The position numbers and the translations under genes were made by a program. The notes below the pieces were generated by a model. That model was not told where the DNA came from. It saw only the letters and a list, made by a program, of their open reading frames with translations, and made no database searches. This document shows, piece by piece, positions 8,137-16,903 of a DNA stretch of 36,285 nt. How positions within the stretch are numbered: the first letter of the stretch is position 1; the number at the start of each line of letters is the position of its first letter. This stretch comes from Streptomyces sp. H27-H5 (GTDB lineage: Bacteria > Actinomycetota > Actinomycetes > Streptomycetales > Streptomycetaceae), in the NCBI RefSeq assembly GCF_026627505.1, contig NZ_JAPNLK010000081.1, forward strand, positions 1 to 36,285. The letters run 5' to 3'.

Positions 8137-8467
8137 GGCGGAGCAGGTCGCGGAAACCGGCCTCCAGCCTGACCCGGCCCGAGGCCCAGGCCTTGGCGAA
8201 CTTCAGCTCCCCGGCGACCAGGGCGAGCAGATCGTCGCCGGACATCGCCAACCGGATCTCGGCCTTGGTGCGGGGCGGGCCCGGGGCGACCGCGTCGACC
8301 CGGATCCGGCCGGCGTCGAGCCGGCCCGTGAACGTCTGGTCGAGGTCGGTCATGTGGCAGCTCAAGGAACGGTCGAAGGCGGCCGCGCCGCGCACGTCGC
8401 CGTCGGCCCGGGCCAGGTTGTCCGAGAGTCGGTCGAGTGCTTCGCGGCACTCCTGAATCGTAGCCAT
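8120..8467 (-). CDS. SCP2-like sterol-binding domain protein
   Basis: A 115-residue soluble protein made of little more than one SCP2-type fold. It shows an RIRVDAVAPGPPRTKAEIRLAMSGDDL-type strand-helix pattern, the LVAGELKFAKAWASGRVRLEAG segment typical of SCP2 proteins, and a final LLRLKSLL helix. Members bind hydrophobic ligands; the actinobacterial ones next to tlyA have no assigned role that I know. ATG 8467 gives MATIQECREALDRL. A GTG three codons upstream (MITMATIQ) is equally possible, and neither has a clear ribosome site. The gene is convergent with the ABC ATPase gene and divergent from the small gene at 8532. Confidence 0.82.
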   Translation of the reverse strand: MATIQECREALDRLSDNLARADGDVRGAAAFDRSLSCHMTDLDQTFTGRLDAGRIRVDAVAPGPPRTKAEIRLAMSGDDLLALVAGELKFAKAWASGRVRLEAGFRDLLRLKSLL

Positions 8468-8531
8468 CGTGATCACGACGGTACCGCAGAGCCGTACGTG
8501 GTCGCGGCGCGCTTCGAGGTAGCGTCGGGGC

Positions 8532-8804
8532 ATGACCGACGAAGCGTCCGAGAGAGTCCCGGAAGCCCCCGAGGAGTCCGCGGGGGCCGCCGGCGAGCCC
8601 ACCGGACCCGCGCCACTGGGCGTCGTACGGACGCCCACCGGGCATGCCGGGGTGGACGTGCTCCTGGAGCGGTTGGCCGACGCTGACCACCTCACGGCGG
8701 ACGGGCACGTCGAGGTGTACGAGGATGTGCACAGGGGGCTGCGCGAAGCGCTGACCGCGCTGGACGCACCGCCCGTCCCCGGACCGTACGAAAACAGGAG
8801 CTGA
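8532..8804 (+). CDS. Small conserved-type hypothetical protein upstream of tlyA
   Basis: A 90-residue acidic protein. The first 35 residues or so are Glu/Pro/Ala-rich and probably disordered. The rest (GHAGVDVLLERLADADHLTADGHV, then EVYEDVHRGLREALTALD) looks like two helices, with hydrophobic positions spaced as in an amphipathic hairpin. It lies seven bases before TlyA and is probably co-transcribed and co-translated with it. A weak purine tract (gtcgggg) precedes the ATG. I do not recognise a named domain. Third-position GC is high as in neighbouring genes, which supports real coding. Confidence 0.72.
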   Translation: MTDEASERVPEAPEESAGAAGEPTGPAPLGVVRTPTGHAGVDVLLERLADADHLTADGHVEVYEDVHRGLREALTALDAPPVPGPYENRS

Positions 8805-8811
8805 ACCGAAC

Positions 8812-9627
8812 GTGGCAGGAGTGGCACGCCGCCGCCTGGACGCCGAACTGGTACGCCGCAGCATGGCCCGCTCGCGCGAGCACGCGGCCCAGCTGATTGC
8901 CGCGGGCCGGGTGACCGTCGGCGGCACCACCGCCACCAAGGCGGCCACCCAGGTCGAGACCAGCGCGGCCGTCGTCGTCCTCAAGGACGACAGCGACCCC
9001 GACTACGTCTCCCGGGGCGGCCACAAACTGGCGGGCGCGCTCGCCGCCTTCGGGCCGCAAGGGCTGGTCGTCGAGGGCCGGCGGGCGCTCGACGCGGGTG
9101 CCTCGACCGGCGGGTTCACCGACGTGCTGCTGCGCGCGGGCGTCGCGCACGTCGTCGCGGTGGACGTCGGCTACGGACAACTCGCCTGGTCGTTGCAGAG
9201 CGACGAGCGGGTCACGGTCAAGGACCGCACGAACGTCCGCGAGCTGACCGTCGAGCTGATCGACGGCGTTCCGGCGGACCTGGTCGTCGGAGACCTGTCG
9301 TTCATCTCGATCGGTCTGGTGCTGCCGGCGCTCGTCCGGTGCTGCGCGCCGGACGCGGATCTGGTGCTGATGGTGAAGCCGCAGTTCGAGGTGGGCAAGG
9401 ACCGCCTCGGCAGCGGAGGAGTCGTGCGCAGCCCCGAGCTGCGCGCGGAAGCCGTACGGGAAGTCGCGGCGAAGGCCTGGAAGCTGGGGCTGGGGGTGCT
9501 CGGGGTGACCGCGAGCCCGCTGCCCGGGCCGTCGGGCAACGTCGAGTACTTTCTGTGGCTGCGGGCGGGGGCACCGGCACTCGACCCGGGGGACGTCGAT
9601 CGTGCAGTGGCGGAGGGGCCGCAGTGA
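8812..9627 (+). CDS. tlyA: TlyA family rRNA (cytidine-2'-O)-methyltransferase
   Basis: A 271-residue protein with an N-terminal S4 RNA-binding domain (residues about 5-65: RRRLDAELVRRSMARSREHAAQLI ... GRVTVGG) joined to an FtsJ/RrmJ-like SAM methyltransferase. RGGHKL (Lys72), LDAGASTGGFTDVLL (SAM loop, from 93), VVGDLSFIS, MVKPQFEVG and GNVEYFLWL supply the family's K-D-K-E type catalytic set. In mycobacteria TlyA 2'-O-methylates 16S C1409 and 23S C1920 and makes ribosomes sensitive to capreomycin; the older name haemolysin is misleading. GTG 8812 follows caggag at 11 bases; a second GTG at 8821 is less likely. The stop overlaps the NAD kinase start (GTGA). Confidence 0.93.
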   Translation: MAGVARRRLDAELVRRSMARSREHAAQLIAAGRVTVGGTTATKAATQVETSAAVVVLKDDSDPDYVSRGGHKLAGALAAFGPQGLVVEGRRALDAGASTGGFTDVLLRAGVAHVVAVDVGYGQLAWSLQSDERVTVKDRTNVRELTVELIDGVPADLVVGDLSFISIGLVLPALVRCCAPDADLVLMVKPQFEVGKDRLGSGGVVRSPELRAEAVREVAAKAWKLGLGVLGVTASPLPGPSGNVEYFLWLRAGAPALDPGDVDRAVAEGPQ

Positions 9628-10589
9628 CCGATACAGCAGACACAGGCGCATTCACGGGTTCGACGACGGCGGCGGGGGGCGCGGGGGAACGCACCGTCTT
9701 CCTGCTCGCCCACACCGGACGGCCGGCGGCCATCCGCAGCGCCGAGTTGGTCGTCCAGGGACTGTTGAAGTCCGGGCTGGGCGTACGGGTCCTCGCGGAC
9801 GAGGCGGTGGACCTGCCGCTGCCGCCCGAGGTCGAGCTGGTCGCGGAGTGCACCCCCAAGGTGCTCGACGGGTGCGAGCTGCTGATCGTGCTGGGCGGGG
9901 ACGGGACCCTGCTGCGCGGGGCCGAGTTCGCCCGCGGCTCGGGCGTGCCGATGCTCGGTGTGAACCTGGGCCGGGTCGGATTCCTCGCCGAAGCCGAGCG
10001 GGACGACCTCGACCAGGTCGTGGAACGCGTCGTGACGCGCGCCTACGAGGTCGAGGAACGGATGACCATCGACGTGGTCGTGCGCACCAACGGCGACGTC
10101 CTCCACCGGGACTGGGCGCTGAACGAGGCCGCCGTCCAGAAGGTGTCCCCGGAGCGGATGCTGGAGGTGGTCCTGGAGATCGACGGGCGCCCGGTGACCG
10201 GCTTCGGCTGCGACGGGATCGTGTGCGCGACGCCGACGGGCTCGACGGCGTACGCCTTCTCGGCGGGCGGACCCGTGGTCTGGCCCGAGGTGGAGGCGCT
10301 CCTGATGGTGCCGATCAGCGCGCACGCGCTGTTCGCGAAGCCGCTGGTGACCTCGCCGGACTCGGTGCTGGCCGTGGAGGTGCAGCCCGGGACCCCGCAC
10401 GGGGTGCTGTGGTGTGACGGTCGCCGCACCCTGGAACTGCCGGCCGGCGCCAGGGTCGAGGTCCGGCGGGGCACGGTGCCCGTGCGCCTCGCCCGGCTGC
10501 ACCACGCCTCCTTCACCGACCGCCTCGTCGCCAAGTTCGCGCTGCCCGTGTCGGGGTGGCGCGGGGCCCCGCACGAAGCACGCCACTAG
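9624..10589 (+). CDS. nadK: NAD kinase
   Basis: A 321-residue ATP (or polyphosphate)-NAD kinase making NADP. The phosphate-binding GGDGT is at 91-95, NEAA at 167-170 and TPTGSTAYAFSAGG from 203, with GCDGIV just before; all are diagnostic. An extra 22 residues or so at the N-terminus (Thr/Gly/Ala-rich) precede the first strand TVFLLAHTGR. GTG 9624 overlaps the tlyA stop by four bases, with ggaggggcc upstream, so the two genes are translationally coupled. The order tlyA-nadK-recN is conserved in actinobacteria. The C-terminal HEARH tail is not conserved in the family. Confidence 0.95.
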   Translation: MTDTADTGAFTGSTTAAGGAGERTVFLLAHTGRPAAIRSAELVVQGLLKSGLGVRVLADEAVDLPLPPEVELVAECTPKVLDGCELLIVLGGDGTLLRGAEFARGSGVPMLGVNLGRVGFLAEAERDDLDQVVERVVTRAYEVEERMTIDVVVRTNGDVLHRDWALNEAAVQKVSPERMLEVVLEIDGRPVTGFGCDGIVCATPTGSTAYAFSAGGPVVWPEVEALLMVPISAHALFAKPLVTSPDSVLAVEVQPGTPHGVLWCDGRRTLELPAGARVEVRRGTVPVRLARLHHASFTDRLVAKFALPVSGWRGAPHEARH

Positions 10590-10647
10590 CACGTGCGTTC
10601 GGAGAACTCGGCGAGGGTGACGTCGCATGGCACCCGTCAAACCTCGG

Positions 10648-10660
10648 TATGGTCGTCCCG
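10648..10660 (+). promoter_or_regulatory. Possible -10 element placing a leaderless start at recN
   Basis: TATGGT (10648-10653) lies six bases before the GTG at 10660, the spacing expected if transcription begins at the start codon itself. No good -35 hexamer is visible at 16-18 bases upstream, and no SOS box of the GAAC-N4-GTTC type was seen. It is therefore only a candidate. Confidence 0.3.
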
Positions 10661-12390
10661 TGCTTGAGGAGATGCGGATACGGTCGCTCGGGGTCATCGA
10701 CGACGCGGTGGTCGAGCTGTCGCCCGGTTTCACCGCGGTGACCGGCGAGACCGGCGCGGGCAAGACGATGGTCGTCACGAGCCTCGGCCTGCTGCTCGGA
10801 GGCCGCGCCGACCCGGCCCTGGTCCGGATCGGGGCCAAGGCGGCGGTGGTCGAGGGGCGCATCGTGCTGCCCCCCGGCGCCCCCGCCGCGCTCCGGGCCG
10901 AGGAAGCCGGCGCCGAGCTCGACGACGGCGCCCTGCTGATCAGCCGCACCGTGTCCGCCGAGGGGCGCTCGCGCGCCCACGTCGGCGGCCGCTCCGTGCC
11001 CGTGGGCCTGCTCGCCGAACTCGCCGACGACCTCGTCGCCGTACACGGCCAGACCGACCAGCAGGGCCTGCTGCGGCCCGCCCGGCAGCGCCAGGCCCTC
11101 GACCGGTACGCCGGGGGCTCCGTGGCCGTCCCGCTGGAGAAGTACACCGGCGCCTACCGGCGGCTGCGTGCCGTCGCCGTCGAACTGGACACCCTCGTCA
11201 CCCGGGCCCGGGAACGGGCCCAGGAGGCGGACCACCTGCGCTTCGGCCTCGACGAGATCGCGGCCGTGGAACCCCTGCCCGGCGAGGACGCCGAACTGTC
11301 CGCGGAGGCCGAGCGCCTCGGCCACGCGGAATCGCTCGCCTCGGCCGCACAGGCCGCGCACGCGGCCCTCGCGGGCAACCCCGAGGACCCCGAGGGCATC
11401 GACGCGAACACCCTCGTCGCGGGAGCCCACCGCGCACTGGAGTCCGTACGGTCCCACGACCCGGCCCTCGGCACGCTCGCCGAGCGGATCGGGGAGCTGG
11501 GCATCCTGCTGGCCGACGTGGCCGGGGAACTCGCCGGCTACGCCGACGACCTCGACGCCGATCCGCTGCGGCTCGCCGCGGTGGAGGAGCGCCGGGCCGC
11601 CCTGACCCAGCTGACCCGCAAGTACGGGGACTCCGTCGACTCCGTGCTGGAGTGGGCCGAGCAGGGCTCCGCGCGGCTCCTGGAACTGGACGGCGACGAC
11701 GAACGGATCGCGGAACTGACCGCGGAACGGGACGGCCTGCGGGTCGAACTGTCCCAACTGGCCCAGGCGTTGACCGACGCCCGGATGGACTCCGCCGCCC
11801 GGTTCGCGTCCGCCGTCACCGACGAACTCGCCTCGCTGGCCATGCCGCACGCCCGGGTCACCTTCGACATCCGCCAGATCGAGGACCCCGAAGGCGTCGA
11901 GGTCGGCGGCCGCACCGTGGCCTACGGGCCCTCCGGCGCGGACGAGGTCGAACTGTTGCTGGCCCCGCACCCCGGCGCCCAGCCGCGCCCCATCGCCAAG
12001 GGCGCCTCGGGCGGCGAGCTGTCGCGCGTCATGCTCGCGGTGGAGGTCGTGTTCGCCGGCTCCGACCCGGTGCCCACCTACCTCTTCGACGAGGTCGACG
12101 CGGGCGTCGGCGGCAAGGCGGCCGTCGAGGTCGGCCGGCGCCTCGCCAAACTGGCCAAATCGGCGCAGGTCGTCGTCGTCACCCACCTCCCGCAGGTGGC
12201 GGCGTTCGCCGACCGGCAGCTGCTGGTGGAGAAGACCGTCGACGGATCGGTGACGCGCAGCGGCGTCACCGTCCTGGAGGGCGAGGACCGCATCCGCGAG
12301 CTGTCGCGGATGCTGGCGGGCCAGGAGGACTCGGAGACGGCGCGCGCGCACGCCGAGGAACTCCTCGCGACGGCCCGCGCGGACGCCTAG
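10660..12390 (+). CDS. recN: DNA repair protein RecN
   Basis: A 576-residue SMC-like ATPase of double-strand-break repair. It opens with MLEEMRIRSLGVIDDAVVEL, and Walker A GETGAGKT is at about 29-36. A long helical coiled-coil region follows, about 150-380, rich in Glu/Ala/Leu/Arg. The second half-site comes last: the ABC signature SGGELSRVMLA (near 450), Walker B TYLFDEVDAGVGG (near 473) and the switch THLPQVAAFA (near 507). RecN binds DNA ends and tethers them for recombination. GTG 10660 gives the family's usual N-terminus; an in-frame ATG at 10627 would add 11 unlike residues (MAPVKPRYGRP). The gap from nadK is 70 bases, so the two may share a transcript. Confidence 0.94.
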   Translation: MLEEMRIRSLGVIDDAVVELSPGFTAVTGETGAGKTMVVTSLGLLLGGRADPALVRIGAKAAVVEGRIVLPPGAPAALRAEEAGAELDDGALLISRTVSAEGRSRAHVGGRSVPVGLLAELADDLVAVHGQTDQQGLLRPARQRQALDRYAGGSVAVPLEKYTGAYRRLRAVAVELDTLVTRARERAQEADHLRFGLDEIAAVEPLPGEDAELSAEAERLGHAESLASAAQAAHAALAGNPEDPEGIDANTLVAGAHRALESVRSHDPALGTLAERIGELGILLADVAGELAGYADDLDADPLRLAAVEERRAALTQLTRKYGDSVDSVLEWAEQGSARLLELDGDDERIAELTAERDGLRVELSQLAQALTDARMDSAARFASAVTDELASLAMPHARVTFDIRQIEDPEGVEVGGRTVAYGPSGADEVELLLAPHPGAQPRPIAKGASGGELSRVMLAVEVVFAGSDPVPTYLFDEVDAGVGGKAAVEVGRRLAKLAKSAQVVVVTHLPQVAAFADRQLLVEKTVDGSVTRSGVTVLEGEDRIRELSRMLAGQEDSETARAHAEELLATARADA

Positions 12391-12411
12391 GGCGCCCCTT
12401 CCGGAACGTGC

Positions 12412-12452
12412 CGTACGGGGCCCGGGACGCGACGCGTCCCGGGCCCCGTACG
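12412..12452 (+). terminator. GC-rich hairpin after recN
   Basis: A perfect 19-base inverted repeat (12412-12430 with 12434-12452, built on cgtacggggcccgggacgc) surrounds a three-base loop 22 bases after the recN stop. No T tract follows, as is common in Streptomyces hairpin terminators. Confidence 0.7.
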
Positions 12453-12628
12453 CGTTCGGCATGGGGAGATTTCGCCGACCGGGTGGCGGCGGGTAGCCCG
12501 TGTGGGTGAGGCTGGGGGGTGTCTGGCGGTATCTCCTGCGGGATCCGCACCCGTATGGTCCCGGAACGCGCGTGCGGACTGGCATCCTGGGCGACGTCTC
12601 TGACTCCCTCACCCTGGAGCTTCGGCCC

Positions 12629-13750
12629 GTGAGCAGCTCCCCGGTTTCGTTCCCCCCTCCCGCCCAGCCGTACGGCCGGCCGCCCCTGCGCACCGTCCAG
12701 GTGCTGGGCGGCGCCGGCGCGGGCAGCAGCGCGCACGTCCGCTCCCTGACCACGGGGCTCGCCGCACGCGGCGTACGGGTCACCGTGTGCGCCCCCGTCG
12801 CGGCGGAGGGCGAGTACGACTTCACCGGCGCCGGCGCCGAGTTCACGCCCGACGCGGCGAGCGCCCTGCGCGCCGCCTGCGCCGGCGCCGACCTGGTCCA
12901 CGCGCACGGGGTACGGGCCGGGCTGCGGGCCGCGCTGGCCCTGCGCGGCGGCCGCCACCGGGCCCCGCTCGTGGTGACCTGGCACGGCGGCGCGGCCGAG
13001 GCGCCGGGCGCGCTGGGGCGGATGGGGCAGCTGCTGGAACGCCGCGTGGCCCGGGCCGCCGCGGTGGTCCTGGGCGCTTCCTCGGACCAGGTGGACCGGG
13101 CGCGCTCGCGCGGCGCGCGCGACGCCCGACTGGCGGCGGTGGCGGCGCCGCTGCCCGCGATCCCCGAACCGGCCGCCGACCCGGAGAAGGTGCGGGCCGA
13201 ACTGGGCTCGGTGGAGCGGCCGTTGGTGATCGCGGTCGGCAGCCTGGTCGCCCGGCGCGGCTACTCCGTGCTGCTGGACGCGGCCCGGGCCTGGCGCGCG
13301 CTGGACCCCGTACCGCTGCTGCTGATCGCGGGGGAGGGGCCGCTGCGGGCCGAACTGTCCCGCCGGATCGAGGCGGAGGGACTCCCCGTACGGCTGCTGG
13401 GGCGGCGCCGGGACGCGGACCGGCTGCTGGCCGCAGCCGACGTGGCGGTCCTGCCGAGCCGCTGGGAGGGCCGCTCGCTGCTCGCCCAGGAGGCGCTGCG
13501 CTCCGGCGTGGCCTTGGTGGCCACGGACGTCGGGGGAGTGCCGGAACTGGTCGGGGACGCGGCGGTGCTGGTGCCGTACGGGGACCCGGAGGCGCTGGCG
13601 GCCGCGGTGTCGGGGCTGCTCGGCGATCCGGCCCGGCGGGCGGCCCTCGCGTCGGCGGGCCGCGCGCAGGCCGCCTCCTGGCCGTCGGAGGACGACACGG
13701 TGGCCCAGGTGCTGTCGGTGTACGACGAGTTGATGGAGCGCGGACGGTAG
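12629..13750 (+). CDS. Glycosyltransferase family 4 protein
   Basis: A 373-residue GT-B fold, retaining-type glycosyltransferase. The N-terminal acceptor domain starts TVQVLGGAGAGSSAHVRSLTTGLAARG, a pattern of GT4 enzymes. A DLVHAHGVRAG segment follows, and the nucleotide-sugar domain has VIAVGSLVARRGYSVLLDA, LLIAGEGPLRAEL and the EGRSLLAQEALRSG-VALVATDVGGVPEL block with its E-x7-E pair. Donor and acceptor cannot be deduced. No membrane segment is seen. GTG 12629 follows ctggagc at about nine bases; the frame is open to 12500, but that extension (WRYLLRDPHPYGPG) looks non-coding. The position between recN and pyrG is shared by other Streptomyces, as far as I recall. Confidence 0.85.
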   Translation: MSSSPVSFPPPAQPYGRPPLRTVQVLGGAGAGSSAHVRSLTTGLAARGVRVTVCAPVAAEGEYDFTGAGAEFTPDAASALRAACAGADLVHAHGVRAGLRAALALRGGRHRAPLVVTWHGGAAEAPGALGRMGQLLERRVARAAAVVLGASSDQVDRARSRGARDARLAAVAAPLPAIPEPAADPEKVRAELGSVERPLVIAVGSLVARRGYSVLLDAARAWRALDPVPLLLIAGEGPLRAELSRRIEAEGLPVRLLGRRRDADRLLAAADVAVLPSRWEGRSLLAQEALRSGVALVATDVGGVPELVGDAAVLVPYGDPEALAAAVSGLLGDPARRAALASAGRAQAASWPSEDDTVAQVLSVYDELMERGR

Positions 13751-13774
13751 GTCCCCCGGACGCCGCCCCCCGGC

Positions 13775-15394
13775 TCAGGAGGCGGTGTGGCGCCGGGCGC
13801 GCAGGGCGAGGCTGAGGGAGAGCACCGTCTCCGGGTCGTCCAGGTCCGTGCCCAGGAGCTCCGAGATGCGGGCCAGCCGGTTGTACAGCGTCTGACGGTT
13901 CAGATGCAGCTCACGGGCCGTCTCCGCCTTGCGGCCCGCGTGCGCCAGGTACGTCTCCAGGGTCGGCAGCAGCGAGGGGCGGGAGGCCACGTCGTGCACC
14001 CGCAGCGGGCCGATCGCCCGGTCCACGAAGGCGGCGAGGTCGGGGTGTTCGCGCAGCCGCCACAGCAGCAGGTCGATGTCCAGGCGCCGGGCGTCGTACC
14101 AGGGGCGGGCCGGCAGACCGTGGGCCGCCGTCGCCGTCTCGGCGGCGTGCCGCAGCCCGGCCGAGGCCGCCGCCCAACTCCCCGAGACGCCCACGACCAC
14201 CGCCGGCGAGGCACCCGCCCGGTCCAGCCCGGCCCGCTCCACGCCGGCGCGCAACGCCGCCGCGACCCGGTCGGCGACCGTCGTGCGCTCCGACTCCGTC
14301 CGCAGGGACACCAGCAGCGGCACCCGGCCCTCCACCGGGCGGACGCCCAGCATCACCGGGACGCCGACCGAGGACAGTTCCTCCAGCACCGCCCGCGCGA
14401 GGACCGCCCAGTTCCCGGACGGGCCCGGGTCCGTGGCCAGCCGCATCACGACCGGCAGGAGCGGGCCCGCGCCCGGCTTGAAGCCCAGGACGCGCGCCTG
14501 CGCCGGGGCGTCCTCGGCGGAGATGCGGCCCTCCGCGAGATCCGTCAGGAAGTCGCCCCGGCCGCGCGCGGACAGCTCGTCCTCCTGACGGGCCTGCATC
14601 AACACCACCGCCAGCACGCCGGCCGTCCGCTCCGCCGCCATCCGGTGGACGGGCAGCAGCGGGGCCGAGACCCCGAGCAGGACCACGCGCGCCCGCACCG
14701 AGCCGGTGCCGTGACCACCCCCGGGCACGTCGACCACCACCGCGTTGGCGGACGGCTCGGCCCCGCGCTGGCCCCGCAGGCCCTCCCACACCTGGAGCGG
14801 GTCGGCGGCGGCGTCCCCGGAGACCGGCCCGGCGGCGTAGAGGAGCCGGCCGTCGGGGGTCTCCAGGAAGACCGGGTTCGCCGTGAAGTCGGCGAGGATG
14901 CTCAGCACCTGCGGGATCCCGCCGCCGCCCAGCAGGGCCTCGGTACATCGCCGGTGGACCTCCTCGGCCCGCTGGAGCAGGGCGTAGTGGCCGTTGACGA
15001 TCTCGGTGTGGACCTCCTCCGTCACGGTGACGAACGGCACCTCGCGGTGGAGCTGCACGAGGGGGAGGCCGGCCGCCCGGGCCGTCTCGACGATGGTGGC
15101 GGGCAGGCGCGTGAAGCGCGGGCCCAGTTCGACGACCAGCGCGGCGATGCCCCGGTCCGCGAGGCGGCGCACGAAGGCACGCTGTTCGGCCGGCCGGGTG
15201 CCCAGGCCCAGCCCGGTGGTCAGGAGCAGCTCGCCGCCCTTGAGGAGGGAGGCGATGTTGGGGACCTCGCCGGCGTGGACCCAGCGCACGGTCCGCCCGA
15301 GCCGATCGGCGCAGGCCATCACCTCCGGCAGACCGCTGCGCAGTCCCGGCAGCTCCAGCGCCCGCTGAACAGTGATCCCGCCCTGGTTGTCCAT
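13775..15394 (-). CDS. PucR family transcriptional regulator
   Basis: A 539-residue regulator with the PucR layout. Residues 1-140 carry the PucR/purine-catabolism N-terminal domain (TVQRALELPGLRSGLPEVMAC, VRWVHAGEVPNIASLLKGGELLLTTGL). A central GAF/GGDEF-like region follows. The C-terminal helix-turn-helix (about 480-535) reads TLETYLAHAGRKAETARELHLNRQTLYNRLARISELLG. Such proteins respond to purine-breakdown, amino-acid or related metabolites and often control adjacent genes. The gene lies 22 bases downstream of the oxidoreductase stop on the same strand, so the FAD oxidase and this regulator may share a transcript. ATG 15394 is the only sensible start; the ribosome site is weak. It is convergent with the glycosyltransferase gene. 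Confidence 0.9.
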   Translation of the reverse strand: MDNQGGITVQRALELPGLRSGLPEVMACADRLGRTVRWVHAGEVPNIASLLKGGELLLTTGLGLGTRPAEQRAFVRRLADRGIAALVVELGPRFTRLPATIVETARAAGLPLVQLHREVPFVTVTEEVHTEIVNGHYALLQRAEEVHRRCTEALLGGGGIPQVLSILADFTANPVFLETPDGRLLYAAGPVSGDAAADPLQVWEGLRGQRGAEPSANAVVVDVPGGGHGTGSVRARVVLLGVSAPLLPVHRMAAERTAGVLAVVLMQARQEDELSARGRGDFLTDLAEGRISAEDAPAQARVLGFKPGAGPLLPVVMRLATDPGPSGNWAVLARAVLEELSSVGVPVMLGVRPVEGRVPLLVSLRTESERTTVADRVAAALRAGVERAGLDRAGASPAVVVGVSGSWAAASAGLRHAAETATAAHGLPARPWYDARRLDIDLLLWRLREHPDLAAFVDRAIGPLRVHDVASRPSLLPTLETYLAHAGRKAETARELHLNRQTLYNRLARISELLGTDLDDPETVLSLSLALRARRHTAS

Positions 15395-15416
15395 GTCGCG
15401 GGACGCTACCAGGGCC

Positions 15417-16799
15417 TCAGGCCGGCTTGATGTTGTGGTTGAACCGGAAGACGTTGTCCGGGTCGAACCGCCGTTTCACCGAGGCCAGGCGCCGCAGGTT
15501 GTCCTCGCCGAGGCCCGCCGCGACCCGGTCCGCGCCCTCGTCGCCGAGGAAGTTGAGGTACACCGCCCCGGTGCTCCACGGCTGCGCGTCGGCCCGTACG
15601 TCCTGCACCCACCGCCGGCACCGCTCGTCGTCCGCCGGGTCCTCCCAGACGGCGAACGGGTGCACCGCCCAGGCGGCGTCCCGGTACGGCACGGGGAAGT
15701 CCGCGGGCCCCTGCGCGATCGCCCCGCCCAGCGGGAACAGGATGTGCTGGGTGCCGGTCGGAACGGGCATGGACGCGGCGCGGGCGCAGTACAGGTCGAC
15801 CAGCTCGTCCGGCAGCCCCGTCAGGTACTCGGCGGACCAGTAGTTCCGCATCCCCGGCGGGTCGTCGATCATGCACTGGAGGTCCGCGTACGGGATCGCG
15901 GTGACGATCTCCACCTCGTGCGGCACGGCCAGCAGCGGCGCCAGGAGCGCGCGCATGGCGTCCTCGGGACCGGCGTACGTCAGGAGCACCCCGCAGAGCA
16001 TCGTGCCGACCAGGTGCGGCGGCACGAACGGCTCCGGCGGCGCGGTGAGGTGGATCACGCCACCGCTCGCCTCGGGCGGCGCGGCCTCGATGATCTCCCG
16101 GTACAGGCGGGTGACCTCGGGACCCCGCTCGGGGGCGTACATGAGCATCGCGACCGACATCGCGGGCAGTTCGTGCAGTCGCAGCGTCAGCGAGGTGGCG
16201 ACCCCGAAGTTGCCGCCCCCGCCGTGCAGGGCCCAGAACAGCTCCGGTTCGTCCTCGGCGGTCGTGCTGACGATGTCGCCGTCCGCGGTGACCAGATCCA
16301 CCCCGAGGAGGTTGTCGACGGCCAGGCCGAACTTCCGGTCCAGCCAGCCCGAGCCACCGCCGAGCACGAACCCGCCGACCCCGGTCGTCGAGACCCGGCC
16401 GCCGGTGGTGGCCAGGTCGTGCGGCGCGCAGGCCCGGTCCAGGTCGCTCATCAGGGCGCCGCCGGACACCCGTACGGCCTTCGCCCCCGGATGCACCGTC
16501 ACCTCGTTCATCCGGCGCAGGTCCACCACCAGCGCGCCGTCGCCCAGGGCCGTGCCGGCGACGCTGTGGCCGCCGCCCCGCACCGCGATCGGCAGGTCCA
16601 ACGCGCGGGCGAACCGCACGGCCGTGACCACGTCCGACTCGCTCTCGCACTGCGCGATCACGGCGGGACGCCGGTCGACCATGGCGTTGAAGACGGTCCG
16701 GGCCTCGTCGTAGCCCGGATCGTCGGGCGCGAGCACCGCACCGGAGAGGTCTTCGCGAAGCGCGGTCAACGCCGCGCCCGCCTTCGAGAGCGGGGCCAT
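15417..16799 (-). CDS. FAD-linked oxidoreductase (BBE/PCMH-type oxidase)
   Basis: A 460-residue flavoprotein of the VAO/PCMH superfamily. The N-terminal FAD domain has PIAVRGGGHSVAG (from about 70), whose His78 is the usual 8-alpha-histidyl attachment site. ATTGGRVSTTGVGGFVLGGG-SGWLDRKFGL follows. The usual second attachment Cys of bicovalent members is not apparent in that loop. HGGGGNFGVATSLTLRLH closes the FAD domain. A C-terminal berberine-bridge segment (YLNFLGDEG ... RRLASVKRRFDPDNVFRFNHNI) completes the enzyme. Substrates in the family range from sugars to alkaloids and aromatics, and none can be assigned. ATG 16799 has ggaaggggg six bases upstream; an ATG ten codons earlier has none. 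No Sec or Tat signal is seen. Confidence 0.9.
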   Translation of the reverse strand: MAPLSKAGAALTALREDLSGAVLAPDDPGYDEARTVFNAMVDRRPAVIAQCESESDVVTAVRFARALDLPIAVRGGGHSVAGTALGDGALVVDLRRMNEVTVHPGAKAVRVSGGALMSDLDRACAPHDLATTGGRVSTTGVGGFVLGGGSGWLDRKFGLAVDNLLGVDLVTADGDIVSTTAEDEPELFWALHGGGGNFGVATSLTLRLHELPAMSVAMLMYAPERGPEVTRLYREIIEAAPPEASGGVIHLTAPPEPFVPPHLVGTMLCGVLLTYAGPEDAMRALLAPLLAVPHEVEIVTAIPYADLQCMIDDPPGMRNYWSAEYLTGLPDELVDLYCARAASMPVPTGTQHILFPLGGAIAQGPADFPVPYRDAAWAVHPFAVWEDPADDERCRRWVQDVRADAQPWSTGAVYLNFLGDEGADRVAAGLGEDNLRRLASVKRRFDPDNVFRFNHNIKPA

Positions 16800-16903
16800 G
16801 ACCGCCCCCTTCCGCGGAGGGGCACACAAGACCCTTCCAGGCTAGGCGGGCCCGGTCCTACCGGCGCGTTCTGAGGCGTCGGTGGGACCGGGCGGGCCCG
16901 GGG

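Noticed and set aside
10600..10612. LexA/SOS box before recN (gttcggagaac)
   Set aside because: The half-sites are in the wrong order (GTTC-N3-GAAC instead of GAAC-N4-GTTC).
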